Source: Oceanobacillus jeddahensis
GTDB taxonomy: Bacteria; Bacillota; Bacilli; Bacillales; Amphibacillaceae
Direction of reading: 5' to 3'
DNA: 64,000 bases
Assembly: GCF_000750635.1 (NCBI RefSeq)
Contig: NZ_CCDM010000001.1
Coordinates: 1,612,001 to 1,676,000 of the forward strand
Part shown: in pieces, positions 52,937 to 61,913 of the stretch
Layout: each line of letters begins with the position of its first letter
Numbering within the stretch: the stretch's first letter is position 1
Translations under genes and position numbers: made by a program
Notes under the pieces: generated by a model
Databases searched by the model: none
Told to the model about the DNA's origin: nothing
Seen by the model: the letters and a program-made list of their open reading frames with translations, nothing else

Positions 52937-55573
52937 ATGGAAATGTATCAAAAAAAATCAACTGAAGTTTTGGAAGAATTAGAGGCTTCCAAACAGGGAA
53001 TATCAACGCAAGAAGCAGCATCCAGGCTGGATAAATACGGATATAATGAAATAGAGGATAAAGAAAAGGTACCGACGTGGAAGCTGTTCTTAGAAAGCTT
53101 CAAAGATCCCATGGTTATTGTTCTGCTAGCAGCAGCTGCAGTACAAATACTGATTGGAGAATGGGTTGAATCTATTATAATTTTCCTTGTTCTGCTGATT
53201 AATTCAGTAATTAGCGTGGTACAGACAAGAAAAGCAGAAAGCTCCCTGGAGGCATTAAGAGATATGTCTGCGCCAGATGCGAATGTAATGCGGGATGGAA
53301 CAGAAAAGACCATTGCTGCAAAAGAGCTTGTTCCCGGAGATATTGTCTTTTTGGAGGCGGGAGATTATGTTCCTGCGGATGGACGTGTGCTGGAAAGCGG
53401 TTCTTTGCGAGTCAATGAAGGCATGCTGACAGGTGAATCCGAAGCTGTAGAGAAAAATACGGAAGATATTGAAGAGGAAGCTGCTTTGGGAGATCGTTTA
53501 AACATGGTATATAGCAGTTCTTTAGTTGTTTATGGGCGCGGAACGTTTATTGTTACTGGTACCGGAAATCAAACAGAAGTCGGAAAAATTGCTGATATGC
53601 TTTCTACTGCTGAGCAAAAAGAAACGCCGTTACAGCAGAAGTTAAACAGCTTCAGCAAAAAACTCGGAATCGGTATTCTAATTTTATGTATTGCTATTTT
53701 TGCTGTTCAGGCAGCGCGTATTTGGTTTGGCGGCAGTGAAGCAGATACAACCACCGCGTTATTAAACGCGTTAATGTTCTCGGTGGCTATCGCAGTTGCC
53801 GCTATTCCTGAGGCATTGCAATCGATTGTTACCATTGTTTTATCAGTTGGAACGAATAAAATGGCGAAGCAGCATGCGATTATTCGTAAACTGCCGGCTG
53901 TAGAGACGCTGGGGTCGACAAGTATTATTTGTACGGACAAAACTGGTACACTGACCCAAAATAAGATGACGGTTACTGACGATTTTATACCTTTTCATAA
54001 AAATGAACGCTTACCTGAGAATCCGGATGAGTGGGATAAGTCCGAGAAATTGCTTGTCTATATTGCAGCACTTTGTAATGATTCGTATATAAATCAGGAG
54101 AATCAAGAGATTGGTGACCCGACGGAGGTTGCTTTGATTCAATTTGCAGATAAACATGCGCACGATTACCAAGAATTACGAAAAAAATATCCGCGGGAAG
54201 CAGAGCTCCCCTTTGATTCTGACCGCAAGCTGATGTCCACTGTTCACCATATTGATGGAGAACGTCTGTTATTTGCTAAAGGTGGTCCAGATGTAATGTT
54301 TCAACGTGCAAGTTATGTGCTGTTGGATGGAGAAGAGCAACCATTGACCGATGATTTACTGGAGCGCTTTGAAGGAGCCAATGAAGATTTTTCCAATCAG
54401 GCTTTACGTGTACTTGCTTATGGATATAAACGTCTGTCTGAAAACCAAACAGAATTGACGTATAAAGACGAACAGGATTTTGTATTAGTCGGGCTGACAG
54501 CTATGATGGATCCACCAAGAGAAGCGGTCTATGGTTCGATTGAAGAAGCAAAAGCAGCCGGAATCCGGACAATCATGATTACAGGAGACCATAAAACAAC
54601 TGCACAAGCCATCGGGCGGGATATTGGCTTAATGGATAATAATGATCTGGCTATCACAGGAAAAGAACTCGATAAAATGTCAGATAAAGAATTAGAGGAC
54701 AACATTGAGCAAATTTCTGTTTATGCCCGTGTATCCCCTGAAAATAAAATCAGAATAGTACGTGCCTGGCAGCAAAGAAGTGCTGTAACGGCAATGACAG
54801 GTGACGGGGTAAATGATGCGCCTGCTTTAAAACAGGCGGATATTGGTATTGCGATGGGGAGCGGGACAGATGTATCTAAAGATTCTTCAGCGATGATTCT
54901 GACCGATGATAATTTTGTATCTATTGTCAATGCGGTGCAGGTTGGCAGAACTGTATTTGATAATATTAAAAAAGCTATTGGTTACTTATTTGCCGGGAAT
55001 CTGGGGGCAATTATCGCGATTTTATATGCGGTTATCTTTAACCTGCCGAACCCATTTACAGCATTGCAGCTCTTGTTTATTAACTTGGTCAATGATTCGC
55101 TGCCTGCGATTGCGTTAGGTGTGGAGAAGTCTGAAGCTGGTGTGATGAAGCGGAAACCGAGGCCGGTTAACGAAGGTATATTTGCCGGCGGTACGCTGCG
55201 GACGGTTTTGACACGGGGAATTTTAATTGCCGCTGCTGTAATTATTTCCTTCTATATCGGTTTGAATCACTCCAATGAAATAGGCGTAGCAATGGCATTT
55301 ACTACATTAATTATGTCACGTACCCTGCAGACCTTTGCAGCGCGCTCAAATACACAGACATCAATTAAAATTGGTTTCTTCTCTAATAAATATGTGATTG
55401 GAGCGGTTGTGCTCGGGTTTGTTTTATACGGGATAACCTTACTTCCCTTTGCGAGAGAGGTGTTTAATATACCTGCTTCCTTTGGTTTCCAGGAATGGGG
55501 GATTGCAACAGGACTGGCAGCTGCCGCTGTGGTTTGTATGGAAATAGCGAAAAAGATTTTTCATAGAGCATAA
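52937..55573 (+). CDS. Ca2+-transporting P-type ATPase (LMCA1/YloB-like)
   Basis: 878 residues from the ATG at 52937 (AGGGAG eight bases upstream; the ATG at 52913 lacks one). P2A-type ATPase: actuator motif MLTGESEAVEK, phosphorylated Asp in CTDKTGTLTQNKMTV, nucleotide domain ELPFDSDRKLMSTVH and FAKGGPDVM, hinge TGDGVNDAPALKQADIGIAMG. Helix-4 reads AIPEALQSIV, with PEAL as in Listeria LMCA1, a Ca2+ pump, and the helix-6 motif NLVNDSLPAIALGVE fits a single Ca2+ site. Ten helices. It would export Ca2+. Monocistronic. Confidence 0.88.
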   Translation: MEMYQKKSTEVLEELEASKQGISTQEAASRLDKYGYNEIEDKEKVPTWKLFLESFKDPMVIVLLAAAAVQILIGEWVESIIIFLVLLINSVISVVQTRKAESSLEALRDMSAPDANVMRDGTEKTIAAKELVPGDIVFLEAGDYVPADGRVLESGSLRVNEGMLTGESEAVEKNTEDIEEEAALGDRLNMVYSSSLVVYGRGTFIVTGTGNQTEVGKIADMLSTAEQKETPLQQKLNSFSKKLGIGILILCIAIFAVQAARIWFGGSEADTTTALLNALMFSVAIAVAAIPEALQSIVTIVLSVGTNKMAKQHAIIRKLPAVETLGSTSIICTDKTGTLTQNKMTVTDDFIPFHKNERLPENPDEWDKSEKLLVYIAALCNDSYINQENQEIGDPTEVALIQFADKHAHDYQELRKKYPREAELPFDSDRKLMSTVHHIDGERLLFAKGGPDVMFQRASYVLLDGEEQPLTDDLLERFEGANEDFSNQALRVLAYGYKRLSENQTELTYKDEQDFVLVGLTAMMDPPREAVYGSIEEAKAAGIRTIMITGDHKTTAQAIGRDIGLMDNNDLAITGKELDKMSDKELEDNIEQISVYARVSPENKIRIVRAWQQRSAVTAMTGDGVNDAPALKQADIGIAMGSGTDVSKDSSAMILTDDNFVSIVNAVQVGRTVFDNIKKAIGYLFAGNLGAIIAILYAVIFNLPNPFTALQLLFINLVNDSLPAIALGVEKSEAGVMKRKPRPVNEGIFAGGTLRTVLTRGILIAAAVIISFYIGLNHSNEIGVAMAFTTLIMSRTLQTFAARSNTQTSIKIGFFSNKYVIGAVVLGFVLYGITLLPFAREVFNIPASFGFQEWGIATGLAAAAVVCMEIAKKIFHRA

Positions 55574-56000
55574 AGTAAAAGAATAAAGATAAGGTAAAGA
55601 ATATGCTGTTTTACTGAGGAATTTTATTACGGAGAATCGCCTGTAAAACTCCCGCTTCCAAATAGAGAGTGAAAATAGTATATTAAGGCGGTAGAAAGCG
55701 GATGTTAACTCCCTGAATCACTCAGGATGAACATTCAGTGGGAGAAAAGCAGCAGACTAAGTTCGCAACGTCCTAGGGCTGGATCTGCGATTACTTGCCC
55801 CACAGAAAATCATGCGATTACTCGTCCCATCGTAAAGAGTTGTGCGTCGAAAACTCCCACTGAATAAAGTTTCGCTTTATAATAAAAAAACGGCATAATT
55901 TTAACGAATGTAAATCTTTTGTTAAGTTTTACTTGTTTTATTAATGTTTGCTGTACTTCATGCTATACTTAATTACTTAACAAAAAAATGAGGACGGAAC
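55574..56000. other. Intergenic region with composite repeats
   Basis: No gene seen; mostly repeat copy C and a related segment. The final 90 bases are AT-rich and hold the promoter region of the isoprenoid enzyme gene. Confidence 0.5.
55620..55892 (+). repeat. Second repeat family, copy C (composite)
   Basis: Begins ATTTTATTACGGAGAATCGC then CTGTAAAACTCCCGCTTCC and runs to TAACTCCCTGAATCACTC (to about 55730), aligning with copies E and F. An extra segment follows with CGATTACTTGCCCC and CGATTACTCGTCCC repeats, and then a further copy of the short unit AAACTCCCACTGAATAAAG with TTTCGCTTTAT (55850-55882). Confidence 0.7.
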
Positions 56001-58313
56001 ATGCAGATGGAAAAAGATTATTTTCAAACAAAGCAGGAGCAGGCAAAAAACTATTTTCAAACGCTGCAAGCTCAAATAAAAGAAGAGGATTTTGCGTCCG
56101 CCCTGATAGAGACGCTGCACCAATATCAACAAGACAAAAAGAAAACCTGGGTAAATATCGACCATTGGAAGCACCAGCCAAGTAAATTATTTATTTCTTA
56201 TTTAGCTAAATCAGGCCAGCTGGATTCTTATTTACACCGAAGTATTTCATATATCTATTTCCGTGATCTGGGCAGAGATATTACTTCTGAAGCAATGCAG
56301 AACAGAATAGCCGATGTCACGAAAGGCGTCAAAAATTATTTAAACAAGAAGGAACAACAAATCCCGTTTCATATTACAGAACTGTACCAAATGGCGGAAA
56401 ATGAATCATTGGAAGAAGCATTTTTTTGGGTGTCCGATAAACTTAAACGTGTTTCCGCAATACTCCCGAACGGATTGGATAAAAATGAAGCGAAACGAAA
56501 AATCATGAAGATTATCGCCGGGGTTGTCATGCATGAATTGGAAGAATTGGATGGCGAACTGTCCAGGGATACAAGAAGGCAGCTATTAGATCAGGCGGTT
56601 CGTACAGGTTATTATTATGGATTAACCTATCCTTTGATTGATGATGTGCTGGATGCAGACTTATTAACGGCAGCAGAGAAGAAAACATTTGCTTCTTTTA
56701 TCCGGAAAACGTTATTAACAGGAGAAGTGATGCCTATAAAAGCTGCTGATTGGCAGAAAAGTCATTGGGAATTCATTTCTGCCGTCCATCAGGAGCTGTC
56801 GGAAGCATTCCATTATTTAAAATCCTGTCAGCCAGCAGAGAATAGACAGCTATTCTTGGAAAATGCATATTTATTTTTTGAAGCACAGGAACTCGACAGG
56901 CAAAAGCATTTAGATAATGACAGTTATACCAATGAAGAAATGTATACGTCTGTTATTTTAAAATCGGCTTCCTCCAGACTGATTATCCGCTCATTTAAGC
57001 CTTTTTCAGAGGGCGAGAACATTGAAGCAAATATGTTTCATTATGGGATGTACAACCAGCTTGCGGATGATTTAACAGATTTGGATGAGGACCTGGCAAA
57101 CAGGAATGTCACGCCGTATACGTATTTTGTGACATATCATGAACAGAATCCTGATTTAATTAATCCCTTTGCCATGTATTGGTCTGTTATTTATTATGTT
57201 ATTCATAAGCTCTATCCGGGAAAGCCGGAGATAAGAGATGTTATTTTGGACCGGGCAATAAACGGTTTGAAGCGTTTAAAGGAAAGATTGGGAAAAGAAC
57301 GCTATCAGGAATTGATGCAGCAGTTTTCCTTTGATCCGAATGTTGATAAAGCGTTAGAGAAAGCAGTAAATCGTACGAATAATGTGGCTTTCTTTGATAA
57401 ATGGATTCGCGATCAATTTTTAAATACATTAAAACAAAATCAGCAATTAAAGAAACAGTTTGTATTGAAAATGAAAGAAATCAAAGAACAATTAGAAAAG
57501 CAGCTTCCCTTTGAATCGGCGGAAAAGTCGTTAAAAGAGGCAGCAAACTATAGCTTGTCGGGTAATGCGAAGCGTTTACGGCCAATGATGACGTGGGTGC
57601 TGGCAAAGGAAGGTCTTCATCTTCCGGATCATTTGGTATTGACCTTAGCAAAATCAATAGAATATATGCACACGGCCTCACTTATTTTTGATGATTTGCC
57701 ATCACAGGATAATGCACCGGAAAGAAGAGGTAAGCAGACCCTTCATGAGAAATATAATCATGCGACTGCAGAACTGACCGGACTTTGGTTAACACAGCGT
57801 GCTGTAGAAGAGCAGGCTGTAATCAAGCATCAAGACCCTGGGAGGCTATTAGAGCTTATTGCTTATTCCACCCGAACCACACAAAATATGTGTCAGGGAC
57901 AATTTATGGATTTGCAGGCAAAAGGAAAACAGTTGACGCTGGAAGCATTAAAAGAATTATCGGTGTATAAGACATCCTTTGGTTTTGAAGCAGCACTGAT
58001 GATGCCGATGATTATGGCCGGGGAATCGGATGAACGGAAACAGGCGGTCAAACGTTTCGCGCACTATGCAGGTATTGCCTTTCAAATCAAGGACGATTTA
58101 TTAGATATAGCGGGTGATGTAAAGCTGTTGGGTAAACAGCCGGGAAGAGATCAGCGGAATAACAGCTCGACCTTTGTTTCTATTCTTGGCAAAGAAGAAG
58201 CTCAAAAGGAAATGTGGAGACACTATATGGCAGCGAGAAACGAATTAGCAATGCTGCCGGACATTCCTTTCTTTTATCAGCTGCTGGATTATTTGATATT
58301 GCGTGATCATTGA
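56001..58313 (+). CDS. Two-domain class I isoprenoid synthase
   Basis: 770 residues, more than twice a normal prenyl transferase. The C-terminal domain (about 480-770) is a clear trans-prenyl diphosphate synthase: RLRP near 525-528, the first Asp-rich motif FDDLPSQD (564-570) with the following RRGKQTLHEKY, TQNMCQGQFMDLQA and the second motif FQIKDDLLD (698-702). The N-terminal domain (about 120-450) has its own pair, LIDDVLD (214-218) and ADDLTDLDED (356-364), but little other similarity to known prenyl transferases; it is consistent with a terpene synthase-like fold. A tandem enzyme making and then converting a prenyl diphosphate is possible. Monocistronic; product unknown. Confidence 0.8.
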   Translation: MQMEKDYFQTKQEQAKNYFQTLQAQIKEEDFASALIETLHQYQQDKKKTWVNIDHWKHQPSKLFISYLAKSGQLDSYLHRSISYIYFRDLGRDITSEAMQNRIADVTKGVKNYLNKKEQQIPFHITELYQMAENESLEEAFFWVSDKLKRVSAILPNGLDKNEAKRKIMKIIAGVVMHELEELDGELSRDTRRQLLDQAVRTGYYYGLTYPLIDDVLDADLLTAAEKKTFASFIRKTLLTGEVMPIKAADWQKSHWEFISAVHQELSEAFHYLKSCQPAENRQLFLENAYLFFEAQELDRQKHLDNDSYTNEEMYTSVILKSASSRLIIRSFKPFSEGENIEANMFHYGMYNQLADDLTDLDEDLANRNVTPYTYFVTYHEQNPDLINPFAMYWSVIYYVIHKLYPGKPEIRDVILDRAINGLKRLKERLGKERYQELMQQFSFDPNVDKALEKAVNRTNNVAFFDKWIRDQFLNTLKQNQQLKKQFVLKMKEIKEQLEKQLPFESAEKSLKEAANYSLSGNAKRLRPMMTWVLAKEGLHLPDHLVLTLAKSIEYMHTASLIFDDLPSQDNAPERRGKQTLHEKYNHATAELTGLWLTQRAVEEQAVIKHQDPGRLLELIAYSTRTTQNMCQGQFMDLQAKGKQLTLEALKELSVYKTSFGFEAALMMPMIMAGESDERKQAVKRFAHYAGIAFQIKDDLLDIAGDVKLLGKQPGRDQRNNSSTFVSILGKEEAQKEMWRHYMAARNELAMLPDIPFFYQLLDYLILRDH

Positions 58314-58335
58314 ATTGGGACTTTAGTATCTCATT

Positions 58336-58388
58336 CCGGATAAAGGTTGCATGTTCATTCAGCATGTAGCTTTTATCCGGTTTTTTAT
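58336..58388 (+). terminator. Terminator of the isoprenoid enzyme gene
   Basis: CCGGATAAAGGTTGCATG / CATGTAGCTTTTATCCGG (few mismatches), then T6. Confidence 0.85.
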
Positions 58389-58413
58389 TACGGAGAACCG
58401 CCCGTAATAAATT
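58381..58413 (+). repeat. Second repeat family, copy D (short)
   Basis: TTTTATTACGGAGAACCGCC then CGTAATAAATTG; only the first hairpin of the family is left, directly fused to the terminator T-run. Confidence 0.6.
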
Positions 58414-58500
58414 GTTGACTAATGTCCTGAAACCTTCTAAATTTAATGATAAATATAAAAGATAAGTTAAATCATCGTGGAGAGGGGGAGATACAAGCAT

Positions 58501-59235
58501 ATGATGGGGAAGATTTCTTTATATGGAACTGTCATCCCAATAGTATTGGTTTTACTCGTGGGATTTATCATAATTGGAGGATGGAAATTCCTGCTGTTGA
58601 TTGCTGGAATAGCTGCTGTCGGTAAGCTGTTAAGCAAATTTTTATCCGAAGCATGGGTGGATCCTATTTTATTTCTTCTGTTTATTGCCGGGATACAGTA
58701 TCTCATTCAGGATATATATGTCACGATGATTGTAGCGTTTAGTATGATTCTCGTGAGGTTAATAGGAAAATTTATGAATAACAAGAAAATAGAAAGTGTG
58801 TTCGTTTTTCTCATAACATTTGCAGCTGCACTCATTCTTGAATATTCCGAAGACATTTTCCATAAAGAGGTGGAGGTTTCCGAATCAGAAGTTTACCACG
58901 CAGAACAAGATTTTGAATCTGCATATGATGCAGTTGAGAATGCAGTTATTCATATAGAGGAGGAAGAGAAGACGATTTATTTGCATTTCTCTGTAGAAGG
59001 ATTTGATGCTGCGGGTGAAGTAGAGGAGTTGGGAGAGACTTTTGCTGAAACGATAAGTAACAAAGTTAGGGACACACAAGAAATAGAAGGTTCTAATACA
59101 GGAAATTATGGGGAGCTTTTTCAAGATTATGATCTCAGAATCTACATAAAAGATGAGGAAAGTGATGATCTGCTAACAGGAACAAAGGTAACAGAAGCAA
59201 CAGAAATTTCATGGTATATATACAATACAGACTAG
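58501..59235 (+). CDS. Membrane protein of unknown function with extracytoplasmic domain
   Basis: I do not recognise a family. 244 residues from the ATG at 58501 (AGGGGGAG ten bases upstream). The first half has four to five hydrophobic stretches from about residue 8 to 118 (VIPIVLVLLVGFIIIGGWKF, LFLLFIAGIQYLI, MIVAFSMILVRLIG, VFVFLITFAAALILEY). The second half (about 125-244) is acidic, with EVYHAEQDFESAYDAVENAVI and LHFSVEGFDAAGEVEELGET, and looks like a folded alpha/beta domain. It stands alone between the isoprenoid enzyme gene and a convergent micro-gene. Confidence 0.6.
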   Translation: MMGKISLYGTVIPIVLVLLVGFIIIGGWKFLLLIAGIAAVGKLLSKFLSEAWVDPILFLLFIAGIQYLIQDIYVTMIVAFSMILVRLIGKFMNNKKIESVFVFLITFAAALILEYSEDIFHKEVEVSESEVYHAEQDFESAYDAVENAVIHIEEEEKTIYLHFSVEGFDAAGEVEELGETFAETISNKVRDTQEIEGSNTGNYGELFQDYDLRIYIKDEESDDLLTGTKVTEATEISWYIYNTD

Positions 59236-59243
59236 ATACAAGC

Positions 59244-59301
59244 AGCATGGAAAGCAAGCCCGGGGTCTTCTGATTTCCACTCCGAGCCCGCTGCTGCCAT
59301 G
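59244..59301 (-). terminator. GC-rich structured region, possible terminator
   Basis: GCAGC ... GCTGC outer arms with inner GGAAA / TTTCC; it lies between the convergent membrane-protein and micro-protein genes. There is no clear T-run, so the call is weak. Confidence 0.35.
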
Positions 59302-59315
59302 ATTCATATCTTCGT

Positions 59316-59414
59316 CTAAGAGCGATTTCGGCGATGCCTTTCTTTACCGCCTTTCATCGCATTTAATTCTTCTTTATTTTTCTTCTTTTTCTTTTTGCCT
59401 TTATTTACGCTCAT
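59316..59414 (-). CDS. Lysine-rich micro-protein (32 aa)
   Basis: 32 codons with one of the best ribosome binding sites in the window (AAAGGAGGT seven bases before the ATG at 59414). The product is extremely basic, starting SVNKGKKKKKKNKEELNAM and ending KERHRRNRS, and lacks hydrophobic residues. I do not know a family. Such proteins often bind RNA, DNA or ribosomes. It lies between convergent genes, with a GC-rich self-complementary region (59245-59300) downstream that may be its terminator. Confidence 0.6.
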   Translation of the reverse strand: MSVNKGKKKKKKNKEELNAMKGGKERHRRNRS

Positions 59415-59605
59415 TCCTATACCTCCTTTTAGGTTAGTATGAGCGAAATAGTAGAAAAAATGTAATTACAGGCTACGGGCTTTTGGAAACAAATGGATGA
59501 ATTGTATATTTTAAGTTCTTTATTTGGTTTATCCTTTAATCCGATTTTTTTATTGTTTGTCTTTTCATTGTTATTTTTTGAACATTCTCTAATAATAGTA
59601 CGATT

Positions 59606-59625
59606 TATCATTATTATGATATAAT
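59606..59625 (+). promoter_or_regulatory. Promoter with palindrome upstream of sinR
   Basis: Extended -10 TGA-TATAAT (59617-59625) overlapped by a perfect palindrome TATCAT-TATT-ATGATA (59606-59621). The -35 is weak. ATTCTCT at about 59584-59590 is one base off the SinR half site GTTCTYT. Confidence 0.5.
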
Positions 59626-59649
59626 TTTCAAGGAAAGCAGGTGAAGAAA

Positions 59650-59982
59650 TTGATTGGTGAAAAAATAAAACAATTACGTAAAGAAAGGCAAATATCGCTA
59701 TCAGAGCTTGCTGAACAGGCAGGTGTAGCGAAATCCTATTTAAGCTCCATAGAGAGAAACCTCCAATCGAATCCTTCCATCCAGTTTGTCGAGAAAATCA
59801 GTCAAGTATTAGGGGTATCTACGAATGATTTGATAAATGAAAGCAATTCCATTAACGAAACAGAATTAGATAGTGAATGGATGAACATTGTAAGAGAAGC
59901 AATGGAATCAGGCGTTTCGAAAGAACAATTTAAAGAATATCTGGAGTTTAATAAATGGCGGCAAGAAAAAAAGAATAGCTAA
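59650..59982 (+). CDS. sinR: SinR-like transcriptional regulator
   Basis: 110 residues from the TTG at 59650 (AGGTG six bases upstream); the GTG at 59641 overlaps that site. N-terminal HTH_3 (IKQLRKERQISLSELAEQAGVAKSYLSSIERNLQSNPS) is nearly the B. subtilis SinR sequence. The C-terminal DSEWMNIVREAMESGVSKEQF and EYLEFNKWRQEKK is the SinI/SinR dimerisation segment. SinR represses biofilm matrix genes. No sinI, sipW-tasA or eps genes lie next to it. Its promoter contains a palindrome that could support autoregulation. Confidence 0.87.
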   Translation: MIGEKIKQLRKERQISLSELAEQAGVAKSYLSSIERNLQSNPSIQFVEKISQVLGVSTNDLINESNSINETELDSEWMNIVREAMESGVSKEQFKEYLEFNKWRQEKKNS

Positions 59983-60125
59983 GTCAATAAACCGTTTAGC
60001 AGTGTGCTTTATGGTTTTTAATGCTAGGTTATAAAGCTTAAAAAGTGTTGTATTATAAAATGAATTCAAGTTCAATTCGCATTTATAGAAACCATCCAAT
60101 GAAAAATCACATTAAGGAGATAATA

Positions 60126-60878
60126 ATGCATCATACTTCACCTATTGCTAAGGGAAATACTGCCGAAATATATCTTCACGACAATAGAATTTTAAAAGTT
60201 TTCAAGGATTATTTGCCCGATACAGAAGCTGAAATGGAAGGAAATAAACAACAATTTGCATATGAAGCTGGACTTCCAGTTCCCAAAGTTTTTAGTATCG
60301 ATAAAATTAATGGTAAACAGGCAATAACAATGGAATATGTGAAAGGACAAACGGTAGGAGAATTATATTTTAGTGATAAAGAACAAGCAGAATATTACTT
60401 GGCTATTTCTGTTAACATACAGCAAAAAATTCATCGAATGATTCCGAAATCAGGGACCTTTGAGTTGATGTATGATAAACTATGCCGGCAAATCAAAGCA
60501 GCTTATAATTTGGAAGAAAAATATAAAAATGCTCTATTACGGAAGCTGGACAAAATGATATTTGAGAATAGACTTTGTCATGGAGATTTTCATTTATTTA
60601 ATTTGATCTTAGCTAAGGAAAAAATGTATATCATTGATTGGGTTGATTCCAGTGCAGGAGATATTCGCGCTGATGTGTGCCGTACTTACCTTTTATATAG
60701 CCAGTATTTTTCTGAATTAGCTGATAGCTATCTTCAAATTTATTGCGAAAAAAGCGGACTTTCAAAAGAAGAAATTTTGCAATGGGAACCGATTATTGCT
60801 GGAGCTGGATTAGCAGCAAACGTACCTGCTGAAAATGCAGCACGCTTGCTGGAAATAATAAAAAGTTATCCTTTATAA
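60126..60878 (+). CDS. Aminoglycoside phosphotransferase-like kinase
   Basis: 250 residues from the ATG at 60126 (AAGGAGATA upstream). Protein-kinase-like fold of the APH family: ILKVFKDYL near the start (ATP-binding Lys), LCHGDFHLFNLIL with the catalytic Asp (about 155-167), and YIIDWVDSSAGDIRADVCRTYL (metal-binding Asp). The substrate may be a sugar, choline or an antibiotic; resistance cannot be assumed. It is upstream of the ABC exporter genes but separated by about 150 bp, so a shared role is possible but not shown. Confidence 0.82.
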   Translation: MHHTSPIAKGNTAEIYLHDNRILKVFKDYLPDTEAEMEGNKQQFAYEAGLPVPKVFSIDKINGKQAITMEYVKGQTVGELYFSDKEQAEYYLAISVNIQQKIHRMIPKSGTFELMYDKLCRQIKAAYNLEEKYKNALLRKLDKMIFENRLCHGDFHLFNLILAKEKMYIIDWVDSSAGDIRADVCRTYLLYSQYFSELADSYLQIYCEKSGLSKEEILQWEPIIAGAGLAANVPAENAARLLEIIKSYPL

Positions 60879-61030
60879 TTAAATGATTATTCAATTATAT
60901 TTAAATGGCAGAACAATGAAGATAGTAAATACATAACTCAATAATATATGAGTAATTCAGCAAGGGAACTGTAAGCGGCTGTGGATTTGGCAAGCTAGTA
61001 TGTACTTAACGTTAGAGCAAGGAGAATGAC

Positions 61031-61876
61031 ATGAATCAACTTATAGAACTAAAACATATTAATAAAAAATATGGAAAGAAAAATATTTTATACGATATAT
61101 CACTCAGCATGAACGAAAATCAGGTAATTGCCATATTAGGTGCAAATGGCAGTGGAAAGAGTACCTTTTTACGCATTGCTGCGGGGATAGAAAGACCGGA
61201 TAGAGGGCAGGTAGTGTATCCGGATAAGAATATACGAATAGGATATGTACCAGAAAGGTTTCCGAAATATCTTCGTTTTACACCGGATGAATATTTGCAC
61301 TATATTGGAAAAATAAGCGGTATTTCAGAGACCGAGCTTAAACAACGCATTTCCTCATTATTGCACCGGTTTCAATTGGATAAATGGCGTGGGCAGCGAA
61401 TTAGCGGGTTGTCTAAAGGCAATATTCAAAAGGTGGGTATTATTCAAGCAATTCTTCAGCAGCCGGATTTACTGGTTTTAGATGAACCGTTATCTGGGCT
61501 CGATTTTCCAGCACAGCAAGAATTACTTCTGATTCTGGGAGAATTAAAGAGACAGGGAACAACAACCCTATTAACCTATCATGAATCATCCATGTTTGAA
61601 GAAATTGTTGACCAATCCTATTACATAAAAGATGGATACTTAACAAAAGAAAACTTTCTGAATAAAGATGCTGTTAAGCTGATTGAAGTGGAGGGGTTAA
61701 CGGTTATAGACGTACAGGAATGGGAGGACGTGCTGGATATAGCAACAAAAGAAAACAATTTATTATTATATGTCGGCTCAGAAAATACTAATCAGGTTCT
61801 GACCAGGATTCTTGCGTTGCAAGGAAGCATTGAATATGTCGGCAACATAGAATTTAAAAAGAATGCAGAACAATAA
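61031..61876 (+). CDS. ABC transporter ATP-binding protein
   Basis: 281 residues, AAGGAG ribosome binding site. Walker A GANGSGKST, Q-loop region RIGYVPERFP, signature SGLSKGNIQKVGIIQAIL (degenerate LSKGN), Walker B LVLDEPLSGLDFPAQ and the switch His in TYHESSMFEE. The C-terminal 70 residues are an accessory domain (VEGLTVIDVQEWEDVLDIA). It energises the permease encoded next, 37 bp downstream. Similar pairs export peptides or drugs or give bacteriocin immunity; the substrate is unknown. Confidence 0.87.
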   Translation: MNQLIELKHINKKYGKKNILYDISLSMNENQVIAILGANGSGKSTFLRIAAGIERPDRGQVVYPDKNIRIGYVPERFPKYLRFTPDEYLHYIGKISGISETELKQRISSLLHRFQLDKWRGQRISGLSKGNIQKVGIIQAILQQPDLLVLDEPLSGLDFPAQQELLLILGELKRQGTTTLLTYHESSMFEEIVDQSYYIKDGYLTKENFLNKDAVKLIEVEGLTVIDVQEWEDVLDIATKENNLLLYVGSENTNQVLTRILALQGSIEYVGNIEFKKNAEQ

Positions 61877-61913
61877 AGATGCTTGTTCGCTTTGCAGGTA
61901 AGGAGAGATTGAT

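Noticed and set aside
60126..60878. Aminoglycoside resistance gene
   Set aside because: APH-like folds include many housekeeping kinases; nothing in the sequence shows an antibiotic substrate.
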